Of a stretch of 64,000 nt of DNA, positions 1 to 10,383 are shown in pieces; the first letter of the stretch is position 1; every line of letters starts with the position of its first letter. The notes under the pieces are model-generated. The model was not told the origin of the DNA and ran no database searches. It saw nothing but the letters and a program-made list of their open reading frames with translations. Made by a program: the position numbers and the translations under genes. This stretch comes from Anaspis maculata (lineage: Eukaryota > Arthropoda > Insecta > Coleoptera > Scraptiidae): positions 51,455,306 through 51,519,305 of the forward strand of contig OX421963.1 of the NCBI GenBank assembly GCA_949128115.1, read 5' to 3'.

Positions 1-3000
1 TTACCACCAAGTACTGTTGTGTTCAATGCTGCCAAGTAAGTATTCTTTTTTTAATTAATTAATTAATTAATGTTATTGTTGCGTATTTCGCGTACGGGTT
101 CGATTATAATTGAGACGATCGTTTTAAAACACACACTGTTTATTACTGCGTACTACAATTAATACACTCCTAACAATTATCTACTTGGAATATCGCAGGT
201 TACTACTTCGCTTGTTTCGCACTCGTTCGCTTCCAGTTCAATAACTGACTGTCGCGCTGAGGACGGTGCTTATATATGCCTCCAATTAGTATTCCCGAAC
301 TTTCCATCATCCCTTAGCGAATTTCGTAGTGACCCAGCATATGGTTTCTAGACGACTCCCGAATAATAACACACCTTTCGCGTGCTTCCCGTGTGTTCTG
401 GTATGTGGCAGTGTGGCACCTCCGCCAAAATGGACAGATGTAGCTTGACCCACTGCTGAAGTCTCCATTCAGTTGCACGGGAAACGGCCTACACGCGCGC
501 TCTGAGACACACCAGAACGCTCCGCACTTGTACACTGCGACCTAACGGAAAGAGTCTAGAAAGATCGCGTGCTATCCATAGTCGGAGCGGTACAAGCAAT
601 TATTTGGAAGAATTGGGCATATTTGAGTAGAATTATGCAACTTGGCACAATTGTTCCTAACAATATTTCAAACTATTTCACCCGCAGGAACAACTGCCCG
701 GCCCGTTGGTTTTCAAAATGGCGGCCATTTTGTCCAAAAATGTTGAAAAAATCGGAATTCTAAAATTTATGGTGCTTAGTACCATGTTTGGTGTCGTTTT
801 CAACTAATTCAAGGATGAGAAATGCAATGGTTACCATGACTTCTCTCGCTGATGTGCCGTTCAGGCTCTAGAGCCGCCATTTTGAATTTTTGGGTCTAAA
901 TGCTGTGTTGAAAAATCTTATGCCACCACCGATATGCCCATGTGAGGTGCCGTTTCTTACTAACATAAAGCATCTTATAGCTTCTGTGCCATTCAAAATA
1001 CAAAAAAAACAACCTGTTTGAGTCTAGGACGTGATTTTCAAATATGGCGGGTGACTTAAAAGGGGTCAATAAATGTCCACATCATAAAACGCCCGTGTTG
1101 GGTGTCGTTTCCTCATAAATAGAGGTTAAGAAATACATTGCTGACCATGAAAAATGTCTTTGGTAAGCGAGTCCAGCCTCAGAGCCACTATTTTGAATTT
1201 TTGAGTTCAAAAGCTGATTTTGATGTGAATGAAACCTTTGATAAAATCCCACTTCTATGGGAGTGTGATAAGTCGTTTCCATGGAGGGTATATGGTGAGT
1301 AAACACAAAAGAACTCAACAGAAAGTAACTCGAATACAATACGTAGCACAACGGAACAATGCAGACATGAACGGAACTCGATAAAAACTGGCGGAAGACA
1401 AGCAGAGAGCAGAGACAAAATCGTGACGTGTGAACCTTTCAAAATGACATTGGCTTTGAATTCCTACATGGGTCTAGTAGCCCGCAACAAGCTTGCATAA
1501 TTTTCCGCTGCAGCGCGGGTGTTCCACTCAGGCCTGAAAAACTCTACTACATATAAACGGACCACTTTTGAGCAGGCCGTGTAGTCTCCTTATCTCTACC
1601 CTTCATGGTCGTTTCTCACTAATATGAAGTCTAGGTAACAAGGCACAATTGAGTTCAATTCTCGAAGGTTTTATGCTCCAAAAACCTATTGTTGTGCTAA
1701 CAAAAGTTGATGCCATCATCTATGACGGTGCAGCATTGGTTTATTGCATTTCTCATCCTGAAATTAGTCAAAATCGACACCAAACACGACAGTAAACACC
1801 AAAAATTCAAAAATCCGGTTTTTTTTTGACAAAATAGCCGCCATTTTGGAACCCAACGGGCTGGGTAGTTGTTCCTGCGGGTCAAATCGTTCTAAATACT
1901 CTTAGGAACAACTGTGCCAAGTTGCACAGTTCTACTCAAATATGCCCAATTTTTTTCTGTACCGCTACGACTACCAGAATCGCCGCCCGTAACATTATGT
2001 TCTCCCTTGCTCGCAATCCTTCATTTTTGAGGCCCAAAAAAACGGTGTATAGGCTGATTTTTTTTTATGCTGTTTCTTGCGCCTCGGAAATAACAAACTG
2101 GATGTTACCAAGATAAAAGCCCACATGAGTCTTCACCACCTTATTATGTGTTTAAAAGTACGTTAAAGACTACGCCAACATGGAATCTTAGAACGTATTA
2201 GATTTTTCATTTTTTTTCATTTAGTCCAGGAATTATTAGGAAAAATAGCGAACAAAAATGAAACCCAGCCGGATTTTTGCATATAAGCTCAGTTAACCGT
2301 GTAGTTTAACATACTAAAAGTCCTCAAGAATCCAGTGTGAGCTTCGGCTGTTGTGGCCTCGAGAAGAAGTTGAGGATAAGTTTTTCGCGTTCATCTCGTG
2401 AACGATGGCACTTGGGAAAAAAGTACCAGGAGAGAAATTGTTGGAAATTTTATTGTCCACAAGAAAGGTCCTTGCATATTTCATCGCCAGTCCACTCCTC
2501 CGCCAAAACACAAGAAAAGTAAAATATGAAAAGTAAAAGTGTGGATGGACCTTGAGTTTTATGATGGCGGGATGCCACTTGGCAAATGTGTCGTTTGATC
2601 CATTCTCTTTTGATTGAAACTTGAAGCCATCAATACCAACTATGCTGATGGCATATTATACAGGGTGAAAGGAAAATAAAATGTTGAACATTTGTACCTC
2701 AAGAACCAAAATAGGTGACGACATCTAAATCGCTGAAAATATTTTTAATTTCATGGTCATGAAGTCGTCGTAAACTTGAATCAAATATCTTGGGCCGTTC
2801 CTGAAATATTTTCAGAAGACTGAAGTTGTTACCGAAAAAAAAATAGTTTTCCGTATCGATATACAGCGAGAGTAATTCTTCAAATATTGAATCGAAACTT
2901 GATGTTTTTATGATGAAAGACATTATTTAAAATGAAATAACAGTGAGAAATACTCTCTAGGCTATTTAAAAAAAAAACACATTCAACTTTTTTTCCGATA

Positions 3001-6000
3001 TATGAAAATTCTATTTTTTTTTATTAGTAACAACTTCAGTCTTTTGAAGATATTTCAAGAACGGCTCAAGATATTTGATTTAAGTTTACGACGACTTCAT
3101 TGCCATGGAATCAGAATTAGTAATGACGATTTACATTTCTTCACCTATTTTGGTCTTTGAGGTACAAATGTTCAACTTTTTATTTTTATTCCACCCTGTA
3201 TATGCCGCACAGTGATCGATTTGCCATTTTTAGGAGGACATTTATAATTTTGATCAAAAATAATCCAAAATTGTTCTAGTCCACTTCTTTTTTATAAATT
3301 ATGATCTATGAAGTTCTAAAACAACTTTTCAATCGTTATTACCTTCCCGACCCGTCCCCTCATGCGGAAGGGAAAGTTAAGTGATGATGCAAGGGAAAGG
3401 TTCTAACATGATAGCTGCCGAACCGTTGATCCGATCGACTTGCAATTTGCAAGCCCTTGAAAAACTGTATTCAAAACAGTTGAAAATATTTTTCCATCTG
3501 TCACCTGTCAAAAATTAAAAAATGAAGAAGTTTAAAATTCGACATTTCAAAACTCAAAAACTACCCGATGGGTTCGAGTCAAATTCAGCAGGGAGCACTA
3601 TCACGAAATAACAAAATAAAGTCTGGTTGAAGTTTTTCCCCATTTCCCAGACGGAAGCTGCGAATTTTCAAAATTTTCCCTGGTCTATATCAGTTGGGAC
3701 GGCTGTTTGCGCAGGTTTTGGCCGGGAATTCTGACGTTTGGTGCCGGACTCACCTCGGGCGACATTTCCTGCAGGTGAGACGACATTTTTCGAAAAAAAT
3801 GTGACTGATATCGAAAGTAGGTTGCATTGGGCGTCGCTTAGGCTCACTTCCAAATGCGACACGGCTTCGGTTCTCCGGCGGTGATTTTTTCAATACGATT
3901 AATTGCAAATTCCATAAATTAAAAAAAAGCTGCAACGCTAACTTCGACCTGTGTTGTTGAGCCTCACGAAAATTCATTTCAGATATAGACATGATGCGAT
4001 TGAGAGTTTATGAGGAGATTGAATCCATTTTTGGTAGGAAAATTTTGAAAATAGGGCTAACGGTTGACAAGTTTTCCGCCCTGGAAAAACTGCAAAGCTC
4101 CAACTTTCTATCCCGCTAACAGATTTTCAGCTTTTATTTGAACAAGAACTGGCTTTTGAACATTTAACAACAATTTCTTTTCCCAATTTCCTGAGGGTTT
4201 TTCAGTTGAGAATACAAAACCCTATGTGACCGGATTCAAATGATGAAGTTAAAAATGAAGCTTGTTTGAGCCACAAATGCGAGCTCTTCAGCACTGTGAT
4301 TCGCCACCAAATTTTTTGTACGCCTTATTTTTGTATTCGGAACAAGACGCTTCAAATTCTTCAGTAGCTTCAGTGGCATTACGTTGGCGTCTAATGGGTG
4401 GTGGAGAAACAAGCTGTTCTAGATCAGACACGGCATCTGGTTCTGTTCCATAGATTACTTTTCCAAGTCAAGCTCTACTTTGTTTCAAAGAGGTCTCTTT
4501 TTTTCTTCCACTTGTTTTTCACCGTGTCAGAATTTTGTAGGAAAACAGTGAAATAGTGGCAATAATTTCCTCTTCCGAAATATCTGATCTTCTTGATACA
4601 ACGAAATTGACCATCTGCTTTCTCACATCTATGACATTTTCCTAAGAAAGGAGACCTCCGCGTTGAAGAAATTCAAATAATTGCATTCGCGTCACTCCCA
4701 GCTGGATACCTGGCGACAAGAAAAATTTAAAAATGTGACTTCCGCAGGTTTGCGCACATTGAGAATGGTACCACTGGATAGGCAGAGAAGTATATAGTAA
4801 TAATAAGTCATTTTTTGCTTGGAAAAAAGGGGGCTTTTTTTTCTCCACTCCAAAGAAATTTGAACTACGATTACAAAGAGTGTACGTTTTTTGGATGTGG
4901 AGAAAAATTCCAAAAATAGGTGCAGAAATGTTATAAACAAATGGAATCTAGCTTAGAACTAAGCTGAAGATCCAGTAGCCATGATGTAATAAGAAATTCC
5001 CTGAGAAAAACCTCTCGATACTTGTCAGAGCAAATCGAACACAAGTAACAAATGGCGCTGAAAAATTTGAATATCGCATTATTTACTTACGCTTACTTTG
5101 ATGCTTGGTAACTGCGATCCCCGTTAACAAATTAGAGTTATTTTTACTTGATTGAGCAGAGTCACTATTTAGCTGTAATCCCATAATGCGTTTTTTGAAA
5201 TAAAAAATAGGACTTTTTGATCTAAATGTCCACCTAAAAATGGCAAATCGATCACTGTGTGCCGCCGGGAATGGGAATTAATGGCTTCAGATCTCAATCA
5301 TGAGAGAATGGATGAAACTGTGATGAAATGTGTAAGGACTTTTCTTGTAGAAAATAAAATTTCCAACAATTTTCCTTAAAGTACTTTTTCCCAAGTGCCA
5401 TCGTTCACGAGAAAGACGCGAAAAACTGATCCTTCTTCTTCTCGAGGTCACAACGGCCAAAGCTCACACCGGATTCTTGAGGACTTTTAGTACGTCAAAC
5501 TACATGGTTAACTGAGCTTATATACAAAAATACAGCTGGGTTTTTAACATCTGGAATTCCTGGACTACATTGTGGTTCAACTCTTTTTTTTCGGACTCGA
5601 CTAAAAATTTTTTCTTGTCTCTGGATTAATCGTGAAAGAATAAAAATATTCATGTATCAGCTAGGAAGAGAAAAATATTTAGAGAATGGGGTACTTGTCT
5701 ACTTTTTTTTCCAAGCCTCGCCAGACGTAGTGGCGGAGGCTATTTGTGGCCGCTTTTTTTTTCGTGATTATTTTTTTCCTCGTTCCTCGTTTCTTAACAA
5801 AATTCACCTAAATCTTCCGTATCTTCCGAACGGTTGAACATATCCAGTTCATTGTTTCGTTAATCGAATCTTAACTATTGCGGGTTGATATCGACGACTT
5901 CTAAAGATGATCGGTCAAATATAAACAATCTTTAACTAGAATAAAGAATGCACAAGTCGCGAAACTCATCTAAAATAGAGCAAACGCATATATACCAACC

Positions 6001-7961
6001 CTTACATCGAAAAGGTCCTGTTCGGACATGCTTTGGGTGCTTTCCACCTAGCCCCAAGTCTGGTACACCTGCCATTTACGCATGTGCGGGTGCCAAACGG
6101 TGCTTTCCATCTACGTGTTCTTACTCGGTTTTGTGCCGTTCATTGGATCGCCTAAAATTTTGTGCCAAGGTTTAATATAGCGGCTTGAAAGTGATCGAAA
6201 GTGACATTTGACCTTGAAATTCCATTTACTTGAACCAGACATGAGTGTGTTCGAAGTTTCAATGAAATCGGATCACTTTCTTTTTTCTTGGAAATTCAAC
6301 ATGGCGGCACAAAATGATCAATATCTTTGGCAATTGACCTTCGATTTTCCAAATTCAAAATTTTTACTCAAGCTGAAACACTAGTTTTCATAACTGTGCT
6401 ATTGGTGTGCTATTGGAATGCATGAAATATTTTTTTTGGGAAATCGCGCTCGTACTGAACTTTCGGCAATTTTACACTGTTCCATTGATCACCCTGTAGC
6501 AACCTTATGAAACACTGTTCGTATTTGACGTGATCAAGGCATAAAAACGAAAGATTGGGTTATTGAACACCGAAGATCGATATGAAATCGCTTGCGGGAA
6601 TCAGATGTTATGATGATTTTAGGAATCGTCTAAATTTGCTTGTCCCCTAGACTCTTTTGATGTGTGTATAAAATATTAGGTGCTTTCCTTTTACAACCTG
6701 AACTAAGTATTCTGACCTAAGTTGTTAGTGGTATCTCACTTTCGCGCATATGATTTCTCGCTCTTTCTCTCTCTAACTTAGATCAGATCAGTGAGTTTTG
6801 TTGCAAAAGGAAAGTGCTTATTGTTTCTAAAAAACCACAGAAGTGAAAATTCTTTTTTTTTCAGATCTGGATTTTTTGCAGCGGCCAGTTTTATGTCCTT
6901 CCAACAGTGCCGCTTCAATTTCGGTGCGGATCCCTTCAAGCACCCACCAAACATCCTATATTCCACATTCAACGAGCACGGTTCGCTGCGACCCGAGCAC
7001 AAAATTGTAATGCCAAGACACATTTATATGAATCAGTTGCGGCAGCAAAATGTTAGGGAAGATAGTTGTACGCTTTGCTACGATAAAAAAGCTTCAGTGC
7101 GACTTATTCCATGTGAACACTCGTAAGTATTATTTATGATTATTCCAGATGAGAATCATAATCGTAGAGTGCTTATTTGCGATATTCAGTGCTATTCACG
7201 AACTGACTGTTTGTCAATGGGCGCTTCGCTTTCCTTTTACCACTATCTCACTAAAAAATTGCAACTTAAAATAGAGGGAATGAAACCTGTCGATCCATTG
7301 GTTGTAAATACATCGTTACAATTACTGTTATATTAGGTCTGTTCCAACAACAGTCAAAACCAGTTCTATAACCATTCAAAGCATGCGTCCAAATGAATTA
7401 TTATTTTGAATTTCAATCTTCTAAATATTTAATTCATTTGGACGCATGCTTTGAACCGTTCCAGAACTGGATTTGACTGTTGGAACGGACCTATTGTTAC
7501 GTACAAATTGAAATTTTTCATTGTGTTAAGCTGAGTTTATGATGAGCGATTTTTTCCGCGATTTGAGCTGAGCTGAGCGGAGCGGAGCGATTTTTTTGTT
7601 TAGGCCAATTACGATGCGGGAACGTGACATCACGAATGGACAGGATTGGTCCAGACAAAAAAAATCGCTCAGCTCAGCTCCGCTCCGCCGGGTATCGCTC
7701 ATCATAAACTGAGCTTTACATTATTAGAATTTAGTGTCACAATATCAATTTTGACCCAAGTCAACATCCATGCAGAATAGGCCTGATTGACTGAAGTCGA
7801 TACCTGTCGTGGATAGCACTGATTGACTCCCATTTCAACAATTTCTTGAACTCATTATGTTCTTTTGTTGTAGCGGTTTTTGTCCATCGTGTGCCAGTCA
7901 GTTGTTAGAATGTCCAATGTGTCGAGCTTCCTTCGAACTCGTTGTAGAAGAAAATCCCTGA
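1..7961 (+). CDS. RSPRY1: RSPRY1 (RING and SPRY domain protein), last three exons, 5' partial
   Basis: Exons are 1-35, 6865-7122 and 7874-7961 (TGA at 7959-7961); the gene enters from the left. The splices are GCC-AA|gtaagt to cag|A-TCT-GGA, and CAC-TC|gtaagt to tag|C-GGT, and both keep frame. The product reads LPPSTVVFNAAK, then SGFFAAASFMSFQQC and FNFGADPF (end of the SPRY domain). A C-terminal C3HC4 RING follows, with spacing C-x2-C-x11-C-x-H-x3-C-x2-C-x6-C-x2-C, and the protein ends VVEENP. The order SPRY then RING at the very C terminus, with the SGFFAAASFMS block, is diagnostic of RSPRY1. In that family the RING is thought to give E3 ubiquitin-ligase activity; the substrate is not known. 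The last intron splits the RING between the PCEHS and GFC segments. The 6.8-kb intron 36-6864 is enlarged by transposon relics. Exon calls are high confidence. Confidence 0.93.
73..470 (-). mobile_element. Ty3/gypsy LTR-like relic in the RSPRY1 intron
   Basis: This stretch shares an order of motifs with the gypsy-associated sequence at 60.8 and 62.3-62.6 kb. The shared motifs are TTTCGCG..GGGTT..ATAATTGAGACGA, a CACTGTTTA-TACTA-TTAA-ACAC block, TTCGCTTGTTTCGC, and GGCACCTCCGCCAA...GACAGATG. No TG...CA boundary or duplication could be fixed. Read as a decayed solo LTR. Confidence 0.4.
581..1971. mobile_element. foldback element A, TA|GTCGGAGCGG ends
   Basis: The left arm (581 to about 865) and the right arm (about 1700-1971) are inverted copies, sharing GGGCATATTTGAGTAGAA, CAACTTGGCACA, AGGAACAACT and ATGAGAAATGCAAT. 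The ends GTCGGAGCGG / CCGCTACGAC are each flanked by TA. The interior has a diverged direct repeat of about 300 bp (GAGCCGCCATTTTGAATTTT near 875 and GAGCCACTATTTTGAATTTT near 1183). It lies in the RSPRY1 intron and has no coding potential. Confidence 0.75.
2224..5565. mobile_element. foldback element B, TA|GTCCAGGAATT ends, compound hairpin
   Basis: The termini GTCCAGGAATT / AATTCCTGGAC are each flanked by TA. The outer arms (2224 to about 2640 and about 5270-5565) share ATAAGCTCAGTTAACC, AAAAGTCCTCAAGAATCC and CGATGGCACTTGGGAAAAA in opposite orientation. A second stem pairs about 3205-3290 with 5210-5268 (GTGATCGATTTGCCATTTTT). The CAGGGTG element at 2661-3198 sits between them. It is 3.3 kb long and lies in the RSPRY1 intron. 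Open frames inside are short and on both strands. Confidence 0.8.
2661..3198. mobile_element. small foldback nested in element B, TA|CAGGGTG ends
   Basis: The ends CAGGGTGAAAGGAAAATAAA and its inverted partner (TTATTTTTATTCCACCCTG) are flanked by TA at 2659-2660 and 3199-3200. The arms share GTTGAACATTTGTACCTCAA and TCGTCGTAAACTT inverted. At 538 bp it is a Tc1/mariner-like MITE by its TA target and CAGGGTG end; that assignment is inferred. Confidence 0.75.
5566..6864. other. remainder of the RSPRY1 penultimate intron, nothing recognised
   Basis: AT-rich sequence with T-runs and an ATGGCGGC-type motif near 6301 of the kind seen in nearby repeats. It ends in the polypyrimidine tract and acceptor at 6864. 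No domain-bearing reading frame was seen on either strand. Confidence 0.5.
6865..7122 (+). CDS. RSPRY1: RSPRY1 penultimate exon (SPRY end and first RING half)
   Basis: This 258-nt exon lies between the acceptor tttttttcag at 6864 and the donor gtaagt at 7123. The first base completes the AAA codon begun by bases 34-35. It encodes the end of the SPRY fold, then a PRHIYMNQLRQQ linker helix, and the first RING ligands CTLC and CEH. An in-frame ATG at 6791 lies upstream in the intron. It is not a start, because the true reading frame enters through the acceptor. Confidence 0.93.
7336..7491. mobile_element. palindromic MITE in the last RSPRY1 intron
   Basis: The whole 156 bp is an imperfect palindrome. 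GGTCTGTTCCAACA...GAATTAT pairs with ATTTAATTC...TGTTGGAACGGACC, including AAAGCATGCGTCCAAATGAA on both arms. It is flanked by TA at 7334-7335 and 7492-7493. Confidence 0.85.
7529..7716. mobile_element. second palindromic MITE in the last RSPRY1 intron
   Basis: Inverted ends AGCTGAGTTTATGATGAGCG and CGCTCATCATAAACTGAGCT bound a core with GAGCTGAGCTGAGCGGAGCG on one arm and its complement on the other. TA dinucleotides flank both ends. It lies 37 bp from the preceding MITE. Confidence 0.8.
7874..7961 (+). CDS. RSPRY1: RSPRY1 terminal exon (second RING half)
   Basis: The acceptor ttgttgtag ends at 7873. The first base completes TCC (Ser), and the exon encodes GFCPSCASQLLECPMC plus a short acidic tail before TGA. 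It supplies four of the eight zinc ligands. The exon is too short to stand out as an open reading frame, but the splice and RING spacing are exact. Confidence 0.92.
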
Positions 7962-8124
7962 CAAAATCTTTTTGGTATCTAGCATACCTACGGAAAAGTC
8001 TTAAGTCTTGAGTGTGTATACTATACTATGTAAATATTTTTATATACTAAGACCATCCTTACAAACTTTGTTGATTGTTATGAAAATACCAATATCAATA
8101 TTTTATTGTTAAATTTAAAATTTT

Positions 8125-8130
8125 AATAAA
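8125..8130 (+). promoter_or_regulatory. polyadenylation signal AATAAA for RSPRY1
   Basis: A canonical AATAAA lies 164 nt after the RSPRY1 stop in AT-rich sequence, implying a short 3' UTR of about 180-190 nt. A later AATAA-like string near 8276 could be an alternative. Confidence 0.5.
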
Positions 8131-8441
8131 TTTAGGGCAAGTCAGTCAAGAAGAGACCTCCAAAACGCGGTTCGTCTTGTGAGAGGACTTAAAAAGAAAT
8201 TTGATGTTTCTATTATTTATCAAAATATATAATATAGTCATTACCATAATGTAAATAGCGTATTTTCGTACGTATAAATAATTTATAAGATTCTATATTT
8301 TATCACGATGTATTTTTGTAAGTATGTAAAAAAAGATGTAAGGGATGGAAGGAGGAGGTTTTTTTCTGTTGACTTCTCATTGCTGATTCAGTGTAGGTAC
8401 TACTTATATACTTGCTATTTTAAATTTTATGGTATTTTGAG

Positions 8442-8451
8442 TTTATTTATT
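8442..8451 (-). promoter_or_regulatory. polyadenylation signals for the zinc-finger gene
   Basis: Two overlapping minus-strand AATAAA hexamers lie 30-39 nt downstream of the zinc-finger stop codon. They would give a very short 3' UTR and leave about 300 bp between the two convergent transcripts. Confidence 0.4.
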
Positions 8452-8480
8452 AAAATTGAGATGTTGATTTTATAAGATTT

Positions 8481-9436
8481 TCATTTTAGTCTTGGACAGA
8501 TGACCATGCTTCTCGGGGTGAATGTGTTACAGCTGAAGTCGCTTTTTTTGTGGACTCGCCGAGCATGTGACCGAAGATTGTCTCTTCTTGATGAACGGTA
8601 AGTGCACCAAGGACATAAATGGGGTTTTTCTCCAGTATGCATGCGTCTATGTTGGATAAGCTGAAAATAATTCACATCTTAAATCTTGTCATCAACTCAT
8701 ACAAGATTCAGCAAATATTATTACCGATTTGCGTAAGTTCCCAAATTTCGGGTAGTGAGAAGCAAAACTATCAAAAAAATACTTCATAACGGTTTTTAGA
8801 ATGAGTTGAATACAGGTTTATAATTCGGTTTATGTGTTGATGACGGTTTTCGTAAATGGTGAATAAATATTCGTACCTTTTTGAGTTGTAAACTTTTGAA
8901 TTTTGGGCAAATGTCACAGCAAAAATATTTATCTTCTCTGTGTCCCTCCATGTGCAAAGCAAGAACATCTTTGTCTCGTCTATCTTTACCACATATGGGA
9001 CAAGACAGAGGCTGATTAGTGATTTCAGTATTTTTCGTATCACACCACCTGGAGTGTTTGAAAAAGGCCTTTTCTGTAGTACAAGTGTAGCGACATTGTG
9101 TGCAATGATACTCTTCTTTGGAATACCTGAAACATTTCAAAACAAAGAAACTAATATAGTTATACAGCCAAACAAATGTAATTCACGTACCTACCGTACT
9201 CTTTGGCATAGCTTTTGCGGTTCAGTTTTTTCACTATCACACTTTTTTTCGTTGCTTTCTTTGGAAATTTCCAGTTTGTTTTCAACAACTTCTCCTGGGT
9301 CTTCGATTATCAATTCATTATCCGATTTTTCACTGGGAACTGGATTGACTACAATTCCTTGAAGTGATATATTTGGGCTTATTGAAACTGCTGATAAATT
9401 CAGAACGAATTGGCTCCAAATTCCTGTTGTTTCCAT
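8481..9436 (-). CDS. small C2H2 zinc-finger protein, complete, three exons
   Basis: Exons read from 9436 downward: 9436-9195, 9126-8877 and 8660-8481 (TGA), giving 223 codons. Splices AGA-GTA-CG|gtaggt to cag|G-TAT-TCC and AAA-AAG|gtacga to cag|CTT-ATC keep frame. The first 80 residues are acidic and unstructured (IIEDPGEVVENKLEISKE). Four zinc fingers follow. Finger 1 is C2HC (CTQC...HSRWC). Finger 2 is CPIC...HMEGH. Finger 3, CDIC...HRRMH, is completed only by the last splice. Finger 4 is CPWC...HARRVH, joined to finger 3 by a TGEKP linker. The linker indicates DNA binding in the nucleus; the target is unknown. ATG 9436 is chosen because an in-frame TAG lies 15 nt upstream. No ZAD, BTB or SCAN domain is seen. 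I cannot name the gene. Confidence 0.85.
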
Positions 9437-9673
9437 CACGTTCACTGTCTACATTTTAGATAATATGTCCTTTGAAATTTAACCTAAAACAGGTGGGATG
9501 TGCCCCTACAATACGATTGCGCCGTTTTCATCGAATTTTATAAAATATCAATAAAAATTCCTAATTTAAAAAAGTGTGTGTACCTACCAAATAGTCTGAG
9601 GGTTTTTCTGGATTGAGTGTGATGAAACATACATCCGGCACGCAGGCCTCACCTTTGAGCCCATTGTACCACA
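9437..9673. other. putative zinc-finger gene promoter region
   Basis: Only about 237 bp separate the zinc-finger start codon from the edge of the next foldback. The basal promoter is therefore either very compact or overlaps the transposon. No convincing TATA box or initiator was identified. Confidence 0.3.
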
Positions 9674-10042
9674 GTCTGGGGGTTAGTGACCAAATTTGAT
9701 GCGATCTGTTTGTTTTGTGATAAAGGCATGAACTTTGGTATAAAGTGGTCTTCATGTCCTCTTTTTAAATGTAGACATGGCGCCACCAGAATTTTGATTA
9801 GGGGGATTTAGGGGGGACCCGCCCTTTGAAAATTGAAGTTGCAGGAACTCCTACAAGCCACTATTAAAATATATCGTTACACCTCTCAAGAGTTCATCAT
9901 TCGACTCTTTCCTAAACCTTGACAACAGTTGCAACCATGTCAACATTGTTCTTTATATAAAAAAAAGTTCCTTCAGACTGCCATAACAATCAGTTTTTAG
10001 CGCATTTTCCATCTCGATGAAAATCGCTATTGCAACCGCTTT

Positions 10043-10064
10043 GTCCGTCCGTCCGTCCGTCCGT
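10043..10064 (+). repeat. short (CCGT)n tract
   Basis: Five to six CCGT units precede the tandem array. The same tetranucleotide, much expanded, lies in another foldback at 46481-46668, suggesting a shared element family. Confidence 0.7.
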
Positions 10065-10383
10065 TCCTCGAACTCCTCCCAAACTAGACGACCTAGCTTT
10101 CTAATTTTTTCACTGTTACATAGCTGCCACTCCCAAAGGAGGGCTAGGCTATATTGGATGTCCATATTGCGCCGCCAACATAGAGAAAACCGCCCCCGAT
10201 AAACTTGAAATAACATAATATCGCTTTTTCTACCAGACCTGATGCTCTGGTGTTCTCATTTTTTGAATAATACATAGTTGCCACTTATAAACGTAAGCCA
10301 AGAAACATTCCGTCTTCAATATGCGCCGCCGACATGAAAAAACTGCTAAAAACCGCCCCCAATCACTTTAAAATGAAAAACAT

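Noticed and set aside
6791..7122. ATG at 6791 as the start of a short RING gene
   Set aside because: The frame before 6865 reads through a polypyrimidine tract and acceptor. The SPRY sequence continues from the exon ending at base 35, so this is an internal exon.
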